Positions 21,563-32,959 of a stretch of 64,000 nt of DNA are shown piece by piece (position 1 is the first letter of the stretch; every line of letters starts with the position of its first letter). This DNA is from Chrysoperla carnea (lineage: Eukaryota; Arthropoda; Insecta; Neuroptera; Chrysopidae): assembly GCF_905475395.1 (NCBI RefSeq), contig NC_058337.1:139197172-139261171 (forward strand), given 5' to 3'. A program made the position numbers and the translations under genes. The notes under the pieces are model-generated. The model searched no databases and was not told the DNA's origin. It worked only from the letters and a program-made list of their open reading frames with translations.

Positions 21563-22139
21563 CTATTCCAGTTTAAGATTCCATGGTAATAAATCTACGA
21601 TTTTCTTAGAATTATAATCCTGAATGATCTCAAGTACTTTTTGTAAATATTTCCAAGGATTGATATTATTTAATTTACCGGTTTCAATAATCGAATAGAT
21701 AATAGCGGCAGTATGTCCACCATTATCTGAGCCAGCAAACAACCAGTTTTTTCGTCCTATCGCGATTGAACGCATAGCACGTTCTGCAGCATTGTTATCA
21801 ATTTCAATCTGGCCATTATCTAAAAATTTTAGTAAAGCTTTCTGATTGTTCAAAGCATAAAAAATAGCTTTTGCTGTACTGCTTTTTTTTGGCAGTTGCT
21901 CATATGCTTTCCTGAAGCCTATAAATAATTTCTCAATCAGTGGCCTAGATTCTTTCTGTCGCTCCTTAACTCTTACATCAGGATCTAGACCTCTAATTCG
22001 ATTTTCAATCTTATAAATTTCACCAATATGCTCCAATATGGCAATCGCTATATTTGCTTTATCATTTGAAACTGTTATTTCATAAAATTTACGACGCATA
22101 TGACCCCAGCATGCTGCCACTTCTATTTTATTGCTTGAT
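21563..22139 (-). pseudogene. IS66 transposase TnpC, C-terminal part
   Basis: The 185 residues begin ACWGHMRRKFYEI and include the IS66 signature NNAAERAMRSIAIGRKNW with its catalytic E, then LFAGSDNGGHTAAIIYS and LPWNLKLE near the end. It is the 3' third of one IS66 gene. The middle third is at 24,498-24,810, beyond an inserted IS5-like element, and the N-terminal third is at 40,944-41,644, beyond Pol-3. Confidence 0.9.
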
Positions 22140-22298
22140 TGCTCATCATTACTATGGGATTGTTGAGATATGACGAGTAAAAGGTTATAATGAGATAAAA
22201 AATAAATAAGTAAGGAATGTCAGAGCATCAAATAACAATGGTCAGTTTAGATGAATTAGTTAGCCCCGATCATCAATATCGTAAATTTAAAAGTTTAT

Positions 22299-22881
22299 GT
22301 AGTTAAGTGGGATAGGGTTAACACCCTCGCCTTTAGGCGAACACTTTAGTATAATCTATCTAATAGGTTACTAGAGGAAGAGATGGAATATAGGAGAGGG
22401 TATCATAGCCTGTATGATTTAAAGTATCATATAGTGTTTTGTACAAAGTACAGGTATAGAGTTTTAACTGGGCAAATAGCAAGTAGAGCAAGGGAAGTAA
22501 TTCAGGAAATATGTGCAGCTAATTACATAGATATAATTAGTGGCAGCATAAGTCCTGATCATGTTCATATATTAATATCAGTTCCACCGAGTATCTCAAT
22601 ATCTAATGTGTTACAATATATTAAAGGAAAGAGTAGTCGTAAATTGCTACAGGAATTTGAACTACTTCGTAAGCGATATTGGGGTCAACATCTTTGGGCT
22701 AGAGGGTATTTTGTTGTTACAGTTGGTAATGTGAATTCAGAAGCAGTACAGAAGTATATAGAGCAACAAGAAGAATATCATAAAAAAGATGATTTTAGAA
22801 TGTCAGAGTTTTAGCGTTTACGCTTTTAATCTGCTTTGCAAGCGTAAACCAAACTACCGGCTTTAGACGGTAGTAATTGAT
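22299..22881 (+). mobile_element. IS200/IS605-type element, copy B (583 bp)
   Basis: Same ends and length as copy A, located 3' of TTTAT (22,294-22,298) in the IS5-like transposase gene. Both terminal hairpins are present. Confidence 0.9.
22383..22814 (+). CDS. tnpA: IS200/IS605 TnpA transposase
   Basis: Complete 143-residue Y1 transposase. HUH motif DHVHIL, a PPSISISNVLQYIKGKSS helix region, LWARGYFVVTVGNV and the catalytic tyrosine in VQKYIEQQ. Length fits the family. A purine-rich AGAGGAAGAG precedes the ATG by a few bases and would serve as a bacterial ribosome-binding site. This is one of the best preserved copies in the window. Confidence 0.95.
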   Translation: MEYRRGYHSLYDLKYHIVFCTKYRYRVLTGQIASRAREVIQEICAANYIDIISGSISPDHVHILISVPPSISISNVLQYIKGKSSRKLLQEFELLRKRYWGQHLWARGYFVVTVGNVNSEAVQKYIEQQEEYHKKDDFRMSEF

Positions 22882-23313
22882 GTAAGTTTAAAACAGTTGA
22901 AAGAGAGTTATTAGCGATAGAATCTGAGGCTAATTATAAAGGTTACGGGATATTGCGGTTATTTAAATGTTTACTTTTACAATTGATGTAAGACTTATCT
23001 GACCTGGAATTAGAACGTTATTTAGTTGATAGTAATGCTGGTAAATGGTTTTGTGATTTTGCTCTTACAGAGAAGACGCCAGATTATAGTGTGTTTTGTA
23101 AAATACGTAAAAAAATAGGCACTAACTTACTATCTAAAATATTTGCAAAACTCAGAGAGCAATTACGATTCCAAGGTTATATGAGTGAAGTATTTACATT
23201 TGTAGATGCCTCTCATTTAATCTCAAAAGCTAGCCATTGGGAAGAACGTGATGAATTGAGGAAACAAAAATATGACAGGCTAAATAATGAGACTTTGGCT
23301 AAAGTTGCGAATG

Positions 23314-23896
23314 ATCAATTACTGCCGTCTAAAGCCGGTTGTTTGGTTTACGCTTGCAAAGCAGATTAAAAGCGTAAACGCTAAAACTCTGATATTCTAA
23401 AATCATATTTTTTATGATATTCTTCTTGTTGCTCTATATACTTCTGTACTGCTTCTGAATTCACATTACCAACTATAACAACAAAATACCCTCTAGCCCA
23501 AAGATGTTGACCCTAATATCGCTTACGAAGTAGTTCAAATTCCTGTAGCAATTTACGACTACTCTTTCCTCTAATATATTGTAACACCTTAGATATTGAG
23601 ATACTCGGTGGAACTGATATTAATATATGAACATGATCAGGACTTATGCTGCCACTAATTATATCTATGTAATTAGCTGCACATATTTCCTGAATTACTT
23701 CCCTTGCTCTACTTGCTATTTGCCCAGTTAAAACTCTATACCTGTACTTTGTACAAAACACTATATGATACTTTAAATCATACAGGCTATGATACCCTCT
23801 CCTATATTCCATCTCTTCCTCTAGTAACCTATTTGATAGATTATACTAAAGTGTTCGCCTAAAGACGAGGGTTTTAACCCTATCCCACTTGACTAC
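23314..23896 (-). mobile_element. IS200/IS605-type element, copy C (583 bp)
   Basis: Inverted copy with the same ends. Comparison with 48,288-48,310 shows the undisturbed IS5-like sequence GAATGATAAACAAGC, so the element inserted exactly after TTTAT on the minus strand without duplicating it. Confidence 0.9.
23381..23812 (-). pseudogene. IS200/IS605 TnpA, broken by a stop codon
   Basis: The first 99 codons are open (start at 23,812) and contain the HUH motif DHVHIL. A TAG replaces the Trp codon after LLRKRY, so the tyrosine helix is lost. The rest of the 143-codon frame, including LARGYF-type sequence, is still readable downstream. Confidence 0.9.
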
Positions 23897-24336
23897 ATAA
23901 ACAAGCTAAAATTGGTTGTAAAGGAGGTAGTAAGTTTTGGTATGGTTATAAAAAACATGTTAGCATTGATATCCAATCAGGGATGAATAATAAGGTTGCA
24001 GTTACCCCTGCAAATGTTACTGATAGCAAAGGTTTTAAACATGTTATACCACGCTCCGGTGCTACATATGTAGATAAAGCATATTGTACAAAGCCTGCCG
24101 AAGATGTAGCAACTAGGAAAGGAGTGCATCTTTGTGCTGTAAAGAAAAATAACATGAAAGATAAGAATTTTGATCTTGATAAATATTATACGAAAATTAG
24201 AGCACCTTTTGAAAGAGTATTCTCACAAGATAATAAACGTATCAGATATATTGGTATTGCACAAAATCAATTCTCTGAATTTATGAATGCTATATGTTTT
24301 AATTTGAAACGATTAACCGTTTTAACGGCTAGCTAA

Positions 24337-24497
24337 TATAATATTCGATAACTCCTGTAGATAGGAACAAAATCTACTCTACTTTCTACTAATTTTTTAT
24401 ATACTGACCAAAATTTATCTTAAATTTAAACTCAATTGCTTCTAACAAACATCTTTCTTATAATTTTCTACTTAATTTCTTATCACTCAACGCTCCC
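24337..24497. other. 3' end of IS5-like element
   Basis: Non-coding end of the IS5-like element, with a run of short AT-rich phrases. The same 160-bp stretch recurs at 50,366-50,508. The terminal piece reads GTTGAG inward. Confidence 0.6.
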
Positions 24498-24810
24498 AAT
24501 ATATAATTGGTTGTAACCAGAGTAAGCATCAGCATGCAAAGTGCCTGTAAAATTCTTAAGATGCTCTAAGGACCTTACTCCTTTCCGATCAGGACTATAA
24601 AAATAACACACTGCAATAGGAGCTTTGTTACCATAACTTCTACCATCTAATACATAGGTCCATATTCTACCAATTTTTGTTTTGCCAATGCCAGGAGCTA
24701 ATACTTTTACTGGTGTATCATCACCATGTATTTGCTGACCAGAAAATATAAATTGTTGAATTGCTACTGCTATTGGCTCTAGTAGCTTAGCACCTTGACC
24801 AGCCCAACTT
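24498..24810 (-). pseudogene. IS66 transposase TnpC, middle part
   Basis: Minus-strand residues SWAGQGAKLLEPI, HGDDTPVKVLAPG (catalytic D), RIWTYVLDGRSYG, CYFYSPDRKG and LHADAYSGYNQLY (second catalytic D). The sequence begins exactly at the Pol-3 target duplication CAACTT (24,805-24,810) and continues the frame of the N-terminal piece that ends at 40,944. The lower edge is the IS5-like insertion. Confidence 0.9.
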
Positions 24811-25319
24811 AGTAGAAGAGTCACAGGGATTTCAGCGCAGTTGGATGGTACACTTTTCAAAAAAGGGCAAACCTAGGTGAATGTTGGAAACCTCGGTTGA
24901 ATGCGAAGTTGGAGGGGATAGATGACGTCATTGACCAATAGTAAATCAAGATGGCGTTGGGAGGTGTGGTGGGGCGTGGCTGACAGAGCGTTAGTGTGTT
25001 TCTTGGCGGAAGTGGGGCTTAAAGTGGTGGGCGTGGTTTTGGAAGTGGGGGTTAAAGGGGCGGGAATTGGACGTTAGATGAGATAATCGAGCCCACTTTC
25101 AACCCCAAAGTATGGTACACTTTTCCAAAAAGGGCAAACCTCGGTTGAATGCGAAGTTGGAGGGGGGACGTCATTGGCTTTGACCAATAGTAGCGCTGTA
25201 AAAATCAAGATGGCGTCGGGAGGTGTGGTGGGGGGAAGGAATGGCTGCCTAAGCATTGATGACGTCATTGGCTTTGACCAATAGTGGCGGAGAGTGAACG
25301 GGGGGCGGGACGTTGACAT
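24811..25319. repeat. Pol-3 left terminal inverted repeat, GC-rich part
   Basis: It starts AGTAGAAGAGTCA and mirrors 40,335-40,943. It holds TTGACCAATAG (CCAAT box), TGACGTCA (25,260-25,267 and others), AAGATGGCG phrases and a GGGGGGCGGGACG GC box next to the AT-rich part. There is no gene in it. Confidence 0.9.
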
Positions 25320-26539
25320 TAGTCAGCAATTTTCAAGAATATGTTAATTTGACCTTGAAAAATATTGTAATTTGACACTTTAAATATACATGATAAAATT
25401 CAAGACACGTGACCGGATGTTAATATTTTTTTTTTTTTTTTTAATTAGCAATGTAATATGACACTTGAAATTTACATAATAAAAATACATGTTCAAACTT
25501 GTTTGAATGGACTTTGATCTTAAAATAATTTTACACGTGTCAGCAATTTTCAAGAATATGTTAATTTGACCTTGAAAAATATGATATCATCATCTTGTTA
25601 CAAGTTCAAACTTGTTTGAAATAATTTTACATGTGTCAAAACACGTGACCGGATGTTAATATTTTTTTTTTTATTGAATTAGCAATGTAATATGACACTT
25701 GAAATTTACATAATAAAAATACATGTTCAAACTTGTTTGAATGGACTTTGATCTTAAAATAATTTTACACGTGTCAGCAATTTTCAAGAATATGTTAATT
25801 TGACCTTGAAAAATATGATATCATCATCTTGTTACAAGTTCAAACTTGTTTGAAATAATTTTACATGTGTCAAAACACGTGACCGGATGTTAATATTTTT
25901 TTTTTTATTGAATTAGCAATGTAATATGACACTTGAAATTTACATAATAAAAATACATGTTCAAACTTGTTTGAATGGACTTTGATCTTAAAATAATTTT
26001 ACACGTGTCAGCAATTTTCAAGAATATGTTAATTTGACCTTGAAAAATATGATATCAACATCCTGTTGCAAGTTCAAATTTGTTTGAATAAAAATACATG
26101 TTCAAACTTGTTGGAACTTGTTTAAACTTGTCTGAATTCCAAGAAAAAATAATTAGTTTGAATTACGATTATAAAAATATCAAATTACAACTTTTTTAGT
26201 GGTGGGGATAATGCTATAAAAAGTGATGTACGTAGCTGTTGAAGTATCTCTTTTGAAATTCACCTTTGCTTCAGTTAGTTTTTTCCGCATATATTTTTTA
26301 CGTTATTTTTATTATTATTATTATTATTATTACTTTTTTTTTTTTTTTTTTTTTGGTATATTTATTATTCTAAACTTTGTCTATATATTTTATACAAAAA
26401 AAATATATTACTCAGTTGTAAGTTAACTTTAGTGTTGAACGTTCGGTAACGTATATTTTGCTTAGTATTTGAAAATATAACGGTAAGTGTAAAATTTTTT
26501 AAATATTATTGTGAAACTTAAATATAATTTTTTTGAAAG
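25320..26539. repeat. Pol-3 left subterminal repeats and leader
   Basis: Up to about 26,160 four to five AT-rich modules repeat, each with CCGGATGTTAATATT, ACACGTGT, GATATCATCATC and CAAACTTGTTTGAA. Then comes the promoter block, an ATT microsatellite (26,305-26,335), a T run and the leader of PolB with a GGTAAGT splice-donor-like site near 26,480. Confidence 0.8.
26208..26280 (+). promoter_or_regulatory. putative Pol-3 left promoter
   Basis: TATAAAAAG at 26,215-26,223, then the conserved GCTGTTGAAGTATCTC and CTTTGCTTCAGTTAG. It is kept almost unchanged at 5,915, 54,510 and 59,195. It probably drives the PolB transcription unit. Confidence 0.5.
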
Positions 26540-29500
26540 ATGGACACCTACGAACGAAATGTTATGCAGACGCTAAACGTGGTACCTCAAGGTGGTAGCA
26601 CTGATATGATGAAGAAAGTGGAGAGAGCGTTGAGGCTCATCAAGACGGTGGAGGAAGCTGAGCGATGGATGATACTTAATAAGCAGAACATCCGCTTATT
26701 CAAAAAGATGCTGATGTTAAAGAAAGAAAATCCTCTGCGTCTTGAAGCTAATATTGGACTTTGTAAATCATACCAGCGGCAACTTCACCGACTGCGATTA
26801 GATTTAGTTAAGCAAGGTGGTGGTGTCACCAAAAAACAAAATCGACATCTAATCTGGGAGACAATTGAAACCCACCACCAGGGCAGGGTGAAGACTGGTA
26901 TGATTACCAATTTGGATTATAAAGATCCAAATATATTTTTCAACCGGGCATTTCCAATGTTTAGAAGACACGTTCGGCGTGAGCTAGTGAATCATCCCCT
27001 CAAGGTAAGTAAAATTTAAGATTTATAATTTAAATAGTCTAATGAGATTTTATTTCAGGTGTATATTATGTTCACGGGCAATTTCATTAAGCCCACCACC
27101 AAAGAGGAGGATTTGAAAACTTTTATAACGTCGGCCAAGGAAATGTATCTGACAACGGACATGCAGGAGTGGTACACTGATCATGTCAAAAACTATTTGT
27201 TGAAAAAATTGGAAGAATTCCAGGAACGCGATAGCGGTTGGGCTCTTGACATGATCATAAATATTCGAGTCCACATGAATAAGTACTCTCCGATCACAGC
27301 TGGAACATTTTGTGAACTACCACCAGTCATCAAAAATAAATTGGCTGTGATTAATGTCCAGAATAAAGACCAACATTGCTTTTTATGGTCGATAATGTCA
27401 GCACTTTACCCGGTTGAAAAGGATCCTCAACGTTTAACTAAGTACCCGCACTATAAATATCATTTAAAATATGATGGATTAAAGTTTCCCATGTCTCTAG
27501 ATCAAATTAATAAATTTGAAAAGATGAACCCGCAGCTATCGATTAACGTGTACGGCTACAAAGATACGTTTATACATGGTTTGGAAATTTTCCCTGTACG
27601 CGTTAGTTCGAACACTGCGGGGCAGAAAATTCATCTATTGGCTGTGGAGAATGGGAACAGTCACCACTTTTGCTGGATAAAAAATTTAGCAAAGTTGGCT
27701 CGATCGGGTGTAACAAAATACAAGAATAAAATTTATTTATGTGATCGATGTCTCAACTATTTTGCTACAGAAGGCAAACTCCAACAGCATTCAGTAAATT
27801 GTGGTGAGCAAGAAGCAGTGCGGGTACGAATGCCTGAAACTGATGACGAGCGGTTCGTTGAGTTCAAAGATTTCAACAGCAAGGAACGTGTTGAGTATAT
27901 GGTGTACGCTGACTTTGAGGCACTATTGGTACCACAGGGCCATGAACACATGGAAACGGATCATGAGTCTTATACACAAAATATTCAAAAACATATACCC
28001 TACAGTGTGGGGTATTATGTACATTGTACTCATGATCCTAACCAATCATTCTATAAGGCATACCGTGGTGCTGATTGTGTCAAGTGGTTTGTTCGTGAAC
28101 TGGAACAAGTAGCGTACTCATTAGAGCAAAAAATAAAACACGTTAAACCAATGTGTCCGCTCACCGTCGAACAAGAACTGGATTTTATGTCAGCAGAGAA
28201 GTGTCACATTTGTGGTAAAGATTTCGTATCCAATTCCATACGTGTTCGCGACCATTCACATCGCACAGGTAATGCAATTTATTTATTATTTTTTTAAAAT
28301 TCATCTAATTTTATATTAATCTATTTTAGGTATCTACCGTGGAGCAGCACACCAATTTTGTAATCTGCATTATCAAGATTCAAGGGTGATACCTGTTGTG
28401 ATGCACAACTTAAGTGGATACGATTCGCATTTTATTATTGAAACTCTGCTGACGGAAATCGACGGTCAAGTTGATGTGTTGCCCATCAACAAAGAAAAGT
28501 ACATCAGTTTCACAAAGCACGTCTCGGACATTCAACTAAGATTCATCGATTCCTTCCGATTTCTCGCAGACAAGTTAGAAAATCTGGCCTCATATTTAGA
28601 TAATGATAAAAAATCCATTTTACATAAAGAGGTAAATGATAAAAAAATAACTAATTTTTAATACAGGGTTGTAATTTGTTTTCTATTTTTTTTTATAGGT
28701 CAGTACTGATGAACAATTTCAATTGCTAACGAGAAAAAGTGTATTTCCATATGAATACATGAGTAGCTGGGGACGTCTCCAAGAGACGAAATTACCACCA
28801 AAGGAGGCGTTCTACAGTGTGTTAACAGATGAACACATAACGGATGAGGATTATAACCATGCGATACAGGTATGGAACACATTCAATTTACATACACTAG
28901 GTGATTATTCAGACCTGTATATGAAAACTGATGTGTTACTACTTGCGGATATTTTTGAAAATTTCCGTAACACTTGTATTCATAGCTATAGTCTCGATCC
29001 TAGTCACTATTACACACTTCCTGGCTATACGTGGAGCGCCATGTTGAAATACACCAATATCAAATTGGAATTGTTCACGGATATTGATGACTTGTTGTTT
29101 ATCGAGAAAGGAATCAGAGGCGGTGTAAGTCAATGTTCTAATCGCTATGCTAAGGCGAACAATAAGTACATGGAAGAGGGGTATGATAAAACTCAAGAAG
29201 ATGTCTACCTTATGTATTATGATGTGGTGAACCTATATGGTGCAGCAATGTGTGGATACCTACCAACAGGAAATTTTAAGTGGGTCGACACACCAAACAT
29301 CGAGGATGTTGCAGATGATTCACCAGTCGGGTACATTTTAGAAGTAGACCTTGAAATACCCCAACATCTACATGATAACTTTAGCGATTTACCGCCATGT
29401 CCGGAGACAACGAAACCACCTGGATCAAAACAAAAATATCTTCTGTCAACCCTTTACAATAAGACCAACTATGTCGTGCACTACAGGAATTTAAAACTGT

Positions 29501-30426
29501 ATACACAACTCGGTGTTAAGGTAACAAAATACCACCGTGTGTTACAATTCGATCAATCTGCATGGTTGAAACCATATATTGATTTCAATACCGAGATGCG
29601 CAAGAACGCCTCAAATGAGTTTGAAAAAGCATTATTCAAACTCATGATTAATGCCATCTTCGGTAAAACCATGGAGAATGTGAGGAAACATCGGGTTGTG
29701 TACATACGAAAAAATTGGGATGGAAAACATGGTGTGAAGAAATTAATTGCCAATCCCAATTTTCACAGTATGATGGTGCTCGACAATGACGTCAGTATTG
29801 TTGAAATGAAAAAATCACAGATACGTTTCAACAAACCCATCTACATAGGCTTCACAATTTTAGACATATCGAAAACGTTTGTGTATGACTTCCACTACAA
29901 CTACATGTACCAACGGTACAACCCCACAAATGTCAGGTTATTATACACAGACACCGATAGTCTAATTTATAGCGTGAGAAATACTGACGTCTATGAGGTC
30001 ATGAAACAGGATATTAATCGTTTTGATACGGCTGACTATGCACCCGACAACGTCTATGGTATACCACTACGTAATAAGAAAGTCAAGGGTTTAATGTCCG
30101 ATGAAAATAATGGTGATGTTATGCTAGAATTTGTCGGATTACGTAGCAAAATGTATGCTATTCGGGTGCAAAATAAAAAAGAGACTAAACGATCCAAGGG
30201 TCTCAAGAAGTCAGCTATCCGAAAACTTACTTTTGAGGACTATAAGCGGTGTTTGCTTGAGAACCGTAACTTTTACCGTGTTCAGCAAAGCATCCAATCC
30301 AAGCGACACCGCTTACATACCATCAAACAGCAGAAAGTGGGCTTATCACCATTTGACCAAAAACGATACATTACTCACAATTCATGTGAAACAAAACCAT
30401 GGGGCCACTATAGCATTATTTGTTGA
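26540..30426 (+). CDS. Polinton protein-primed DNA polymerase B
   Basis: Family B polymerase of the protein-primed type that would copy the linear Polinton genome. Four exons (from 26,540, 27,059, 28,330 and 28,699) are separated by GT-AG introns of about 54-68 bp whose phases agree. Exo I is [10 protein letters not shown], Exo [14 protein letters not shown], Exo [18 protein letters not shown]; the palm has [24 protein letters not shown] and [12 protein letters not shown] with the catalytic DTD. A Cys pair (CHICGKDF) precedes Exo II. The first exon is the likely terminal-protein region. It is nearly identical to Pol-5 and appears whole. Confidence 0.92.
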
Positions 30427-30666
30427 GTGTAAGTATTTTATATTTTATGTTTTTAATATTTAGCTTATTTTTGCTGTTGTTTCAGAAATGTGTCCTGCTG
30501 TTGTTGTGATGATCCTCAAAGTGGTTCGGTATTGTGATAGGTGTACAAACAATTGATAGAGTAGTGCGCATGAACAATTGATAGAGTAGTGGTGGGGGTG
30601 TCAAAAAATTGATAGTTAGGTTGAATTATTATAGAAAACAATTTAGTGTTAGTTTAAACATACAAA

Positions 30667-31107
30667 ATGCAAGACTTTGGTAATCATAATAGTGATAACA
30701 ACTGTATTGTTAATATGATTAAAGATAATTGTAGTTTAAGTACTATAAACAATGTGTTTACAAAGTATTTTAAAACATCGGTTAATATGGCAATTAAATG
30801 TGGTCGACCGGAAACTTTAAACTACCTTATTGATAAGGTAGAACAAATGGACTTAGAAGTGAAATTTTCCCCATCGTCAGACGATGAAGACAAACAAATT
30901 TGGAACTGGATTTTAAAAAATATCCACTCTGGACAAAAAGATGGAATTGTAGGACTATCCATTTTTGAACAATCTTACTACAGTGTATTTACATCAGACG
31001 AGTTATCCGACTATGTTCAAGTGAAAGAAATAATTGAAAATTATCTTATGAAGAAAGATAATGATGATGATGATGATGATGATGACAATGGACACTTTTC
31101 AGAATAA
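30667..31107 (+). CDS. small acidic Polinton protein, 146 aa
   Basis: Unknown family with copies after PolB in Pol-2 and Pol-5. The N-terminal half is helical-looking (NVFTKYFKTSVNMAIK, GRPETLNYLIDKVEQM), followed by the acidic SPSSDDEDKQIWNWI stretch, an FEQSYYSVFTSDELSDY segment and a run of eight or more aspartates. The 240 bp between PolB and this gene contain an intron-like GTAAGT to TTTCAG stretch and no other gene. The acidic tail suggests a binding partner for basic proteins or DNA mimicry, but this is inference. Confidence 0.6.
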   Translation: MQDFGNHNSDNNCIVNMIKDNCSLSTINNVFTKYFKTSVNMAIKCGRPETLNYLIDKVEQMDLEVKFSPSSDDEDKQIWNWILKNIHSGQKDGIVGLSIFEQSYYSVFTSDELSDYVQVKEIIENYLMKKDNDDDDDDDDNGHFSE

Positions 31108-31281
31108 TAATTATAATGTATTTTCGATAATTTATAAATATATATTTTTTAAATATTATTACAATACAACTCTGTTTTTATATGTTATAGATAAAATTTT
31201 ACAATAAAAATAATATTTTTACAATGTGATATGTTTTATTTTTTTTTTATAAAACACAAATATGTTCACAAAAACGGTCCA

Positions 31282-32205
31282 CTATAAAAGAAGACTTTTT
31301 TTATCAATATATGAATCGTGTAAAGAGTCGAACCCTAACCACCGGACTTTAACTTTGGATCCATGTTTAGCTAAGACCTTTTCCACTAAATAAATGTTTG
31401 GATCGTGAACTTTTTGTAATTCTTCGGCATAGAAACCACCCTTTATATCTTCGTTGTTGTAGTCCTTCAGTAAATATGTTCTTGGGTTTGTAAGTTTCAC
31501 CTCGCGAATGGTGAATATTTCTGGTGTCCATGATGGATGAAAACCACGAGCAAACGTCGTTCTAAATTTACTTATCCTTACATGATCGCCAACTGTAAAT
31601 TTTTGTTTTGGACCCACCATCTTAATATGATTGTATGAATCTTTTAAAATCCGTTTTTCGTTTCGTGTATTGACTTGTGATGGCTTCATCCTGATTGTCC
31701 GATGGTATGAATTATTGTACTGTTTAATCAATTCCGGTAATACTTTTATCCATTTATAATTACCATACAAACTGAAATGTTTGTACATCATCGATTTCAG
31801 TGTGCGTATAAATCTTTCCACAATACACGCCTTTTTAGTTGAATATACAGAATAATGGTTTATGTTGTACTCTTTCATCAATCTCTTAAATTTTTCATTA
31901 TAAAATTCCGTACCATTATCAGTTTGAAGGTTTTTCGGTGTACGATCTTTTATAATCTGTTCCATGGCATTAGTGACATCCACCGCACTCTTGGACTTTA
32001 GTGGCATAGCCCAGCTATATTTGGAGAAGCAATCGATGACCACCAAAATATACTTAAAGTTGGTATTTTGTCTTGCATACGGGATCATTTCTACCAAATC
32101 AGCTTGAAATAAATCATTGAGTCCCTTAATGATTACACGCCTTCTTGGATAATTACGTCGAGCTGGTTTATGTAGCTCATTCACAACAATTCGTCTTTTA
32201 TCCAT
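31282..32205 (-). CDS. Polinton integrase with chromodomain
   Basis: Retroviral-type DDE integrase, 307 residues. Catalytic residues fit QADLVEM (D), TDNGTEFYN (D) and ACIVERFIRTLKS (E), the usual D-D35E spacing. A C-terminal chromodomain-like part (VEKVLAKHG, VKVRWLGF, SYIDKKSLL) follows a GDHVRISKFR SH3-like linker. It inserts the element with a 6-bp staggered cut, matching the CAACTT duplication seen here. Its start codon overlaps the stop of the fibre-like gene (32,198-32,205). Fragments of the chromodomain are scattered in Pol-1 and Pol-2. Confidence 0.93.
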   Translation of the reverse strand: MDKRRIVVNELHKPARRNYPRRRVIIKGLNDLFQADLVEMIPYARQNTNFKYILVVIDCFSKYSWAMPLKSKSAVDVTNAMEQIIKDRTPKNLQTDNGTEFYNEKFKRLMKEYNINHYSVYSTKKACIVERFIRTLKSMMYKHFSLYGNYKWIKVLPELIKQYNNSYHRTIRMKPSQVNTRNEKRILKDSYNHIKMVGPKQKFTVGDHVRISKFRTTFARGFHPSWTPEIFTIREVKLTNPRTYLLKDYNNEDIKGGFYAEELQKVHDPNIYLVEKVLAKHGSKVKVRWLGFDSLHDSYIDKKSLLL

Positions 32206-32893
32206 CTATTAATTTATATTTTATACCAATGTCAACATATAGTAACATGGAATCGGAGTTTGTATTCATGAAACTTTTAGGAATACCAAACGTTAAATAA
32301 TCGTTTGATTTTAATGTATTAAGTTTATTTTTATCTATAATACTATCGTTTTTGAAGACCTCACAGTATGTTGGTTTAATATCTAAATGATGTATCATCA
32401 CAGAGATTGGGAATCTAAATACATAAACTCTTGTATTATTTTCCAATATATACCATGCAAAATCAGTAGTTGGATCAGGATAAAATTGTGTTGGTTGAGT
32501 ATTACGTATTGATATTCGAAAATAACCATTTAATTTTTTCAGACTCTCGTTAAATATTTCAGTAGTGTTATTGATTTTATCACTAACATGATTGATAAGG
32601 GTGTATAAATCCACAGCATCAGTTGAAAATTCTGGACTTGCTACATTACTTATTTTTTTATTTTTTGCATCAAAGTATGATTCTTTATCATCTAATGACA
32701 AACACTGTCCAAGACTTTCCAAGTTCACAACATCTTGCTTATTTATAGGTTTCCCGACATTCACAATTCGTCTTTGTTTTGCATCGAAGCAATTATTTCC
32801 ACCATTACATCGAAGTATTGATTCATTATGTGATGTATATGAATCTTGATAATTTTTGAGGAGAGAACATCCAAATTTATCTATACCGTTCAT
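32198..32893 (-). CDS. fibre-like protein of Pol-3, 231 aa
   Basis: Two short repeats in the first half, CFDAKQRRIVNVGKPIN and YFDAKNKKISNVASPEF, each followed by a DVVNLESL/DAVDLYTL segment. This I-x-NV-x-x-P...DAVxL pattern is typical of trimeric stalk and tail-fibre proteins of phages and adhesins. The C-terminal half (RISIRNTQPTQFYPDP to YVDIGIKYKLIDG) looks like a beta-rich head. A receptor-binding fibre is therefore plausible, by analogy with the adenovirus fibre. No homology search was possible. It lies in the capsid-side minus-strand block, next to the integrase. Confidence 0.5.
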   Translation of the reverse strand: MNGIDKFGCSLLKNYQDSYTSHNESILRCNGGNNCFDAKQRRIVNVGKPINKQDVVNLESLGQCLSLDDKESYFDAKNKKISNVASPEFSTDAVDLYTLINHVSDKINNTTEIFNESLKKLNGYFRISIRNTQPTQFYPDPTTDFAWYILENNTRVYVFRFPISVMIHHLDIKPTYCEVFKNDSIIDKNKLNTLKSNDYLTFGIPKSFMNTNSDSMLLYVDIGIKYKLIDG

Positions 32894-32959
32894 ACTGAGT
32901 TCTCAATAGGTTATGATGTAATTTTAATAATTACATATAATAAATATAAAATCTTAACA

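Larger units (their letters stand above)
22217..24336 (+). pseudogene. IS5-like DDE transposase, interrupted
   Basis: Start ATG at 22,217 (SEHQITMVSLDELV). Recognisable core pieces are FVDASHLISKASHWEERDE (first D), the TYVDKAYC region (second D) and IRAPFERVFSQDNKRIRY (E, with the R-x2-FE spacing of IS5-type enzymes), ending in FNLKRLTVLTAS at 24,336. Two IS200 elements split it. Besides these there is an in-frame TAA directly after LLLQLM at about 22,990; the same stop is present in the minus-strand copy near 45,150. The enzyme would cut and paste the element; this copy cannot make a full protein. Confidence 0.8.
22140..24497 (+). mobile_element. IS5-like element no. 1 with two IS200 insertions
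   Basis: The element ends are GTTGAGATATGACGAG on the left and, read inward, GTTGAGTGATAAGAAATT on the right. It sits inside the IS66 gene, between its NQLY and NKIEV codons. Two 583-bp IS200 copies lie inside it at 22,299 and 23,314. Without these it would be about 1.2 kb, a normal IS5-family size. Confidence 0.75.
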
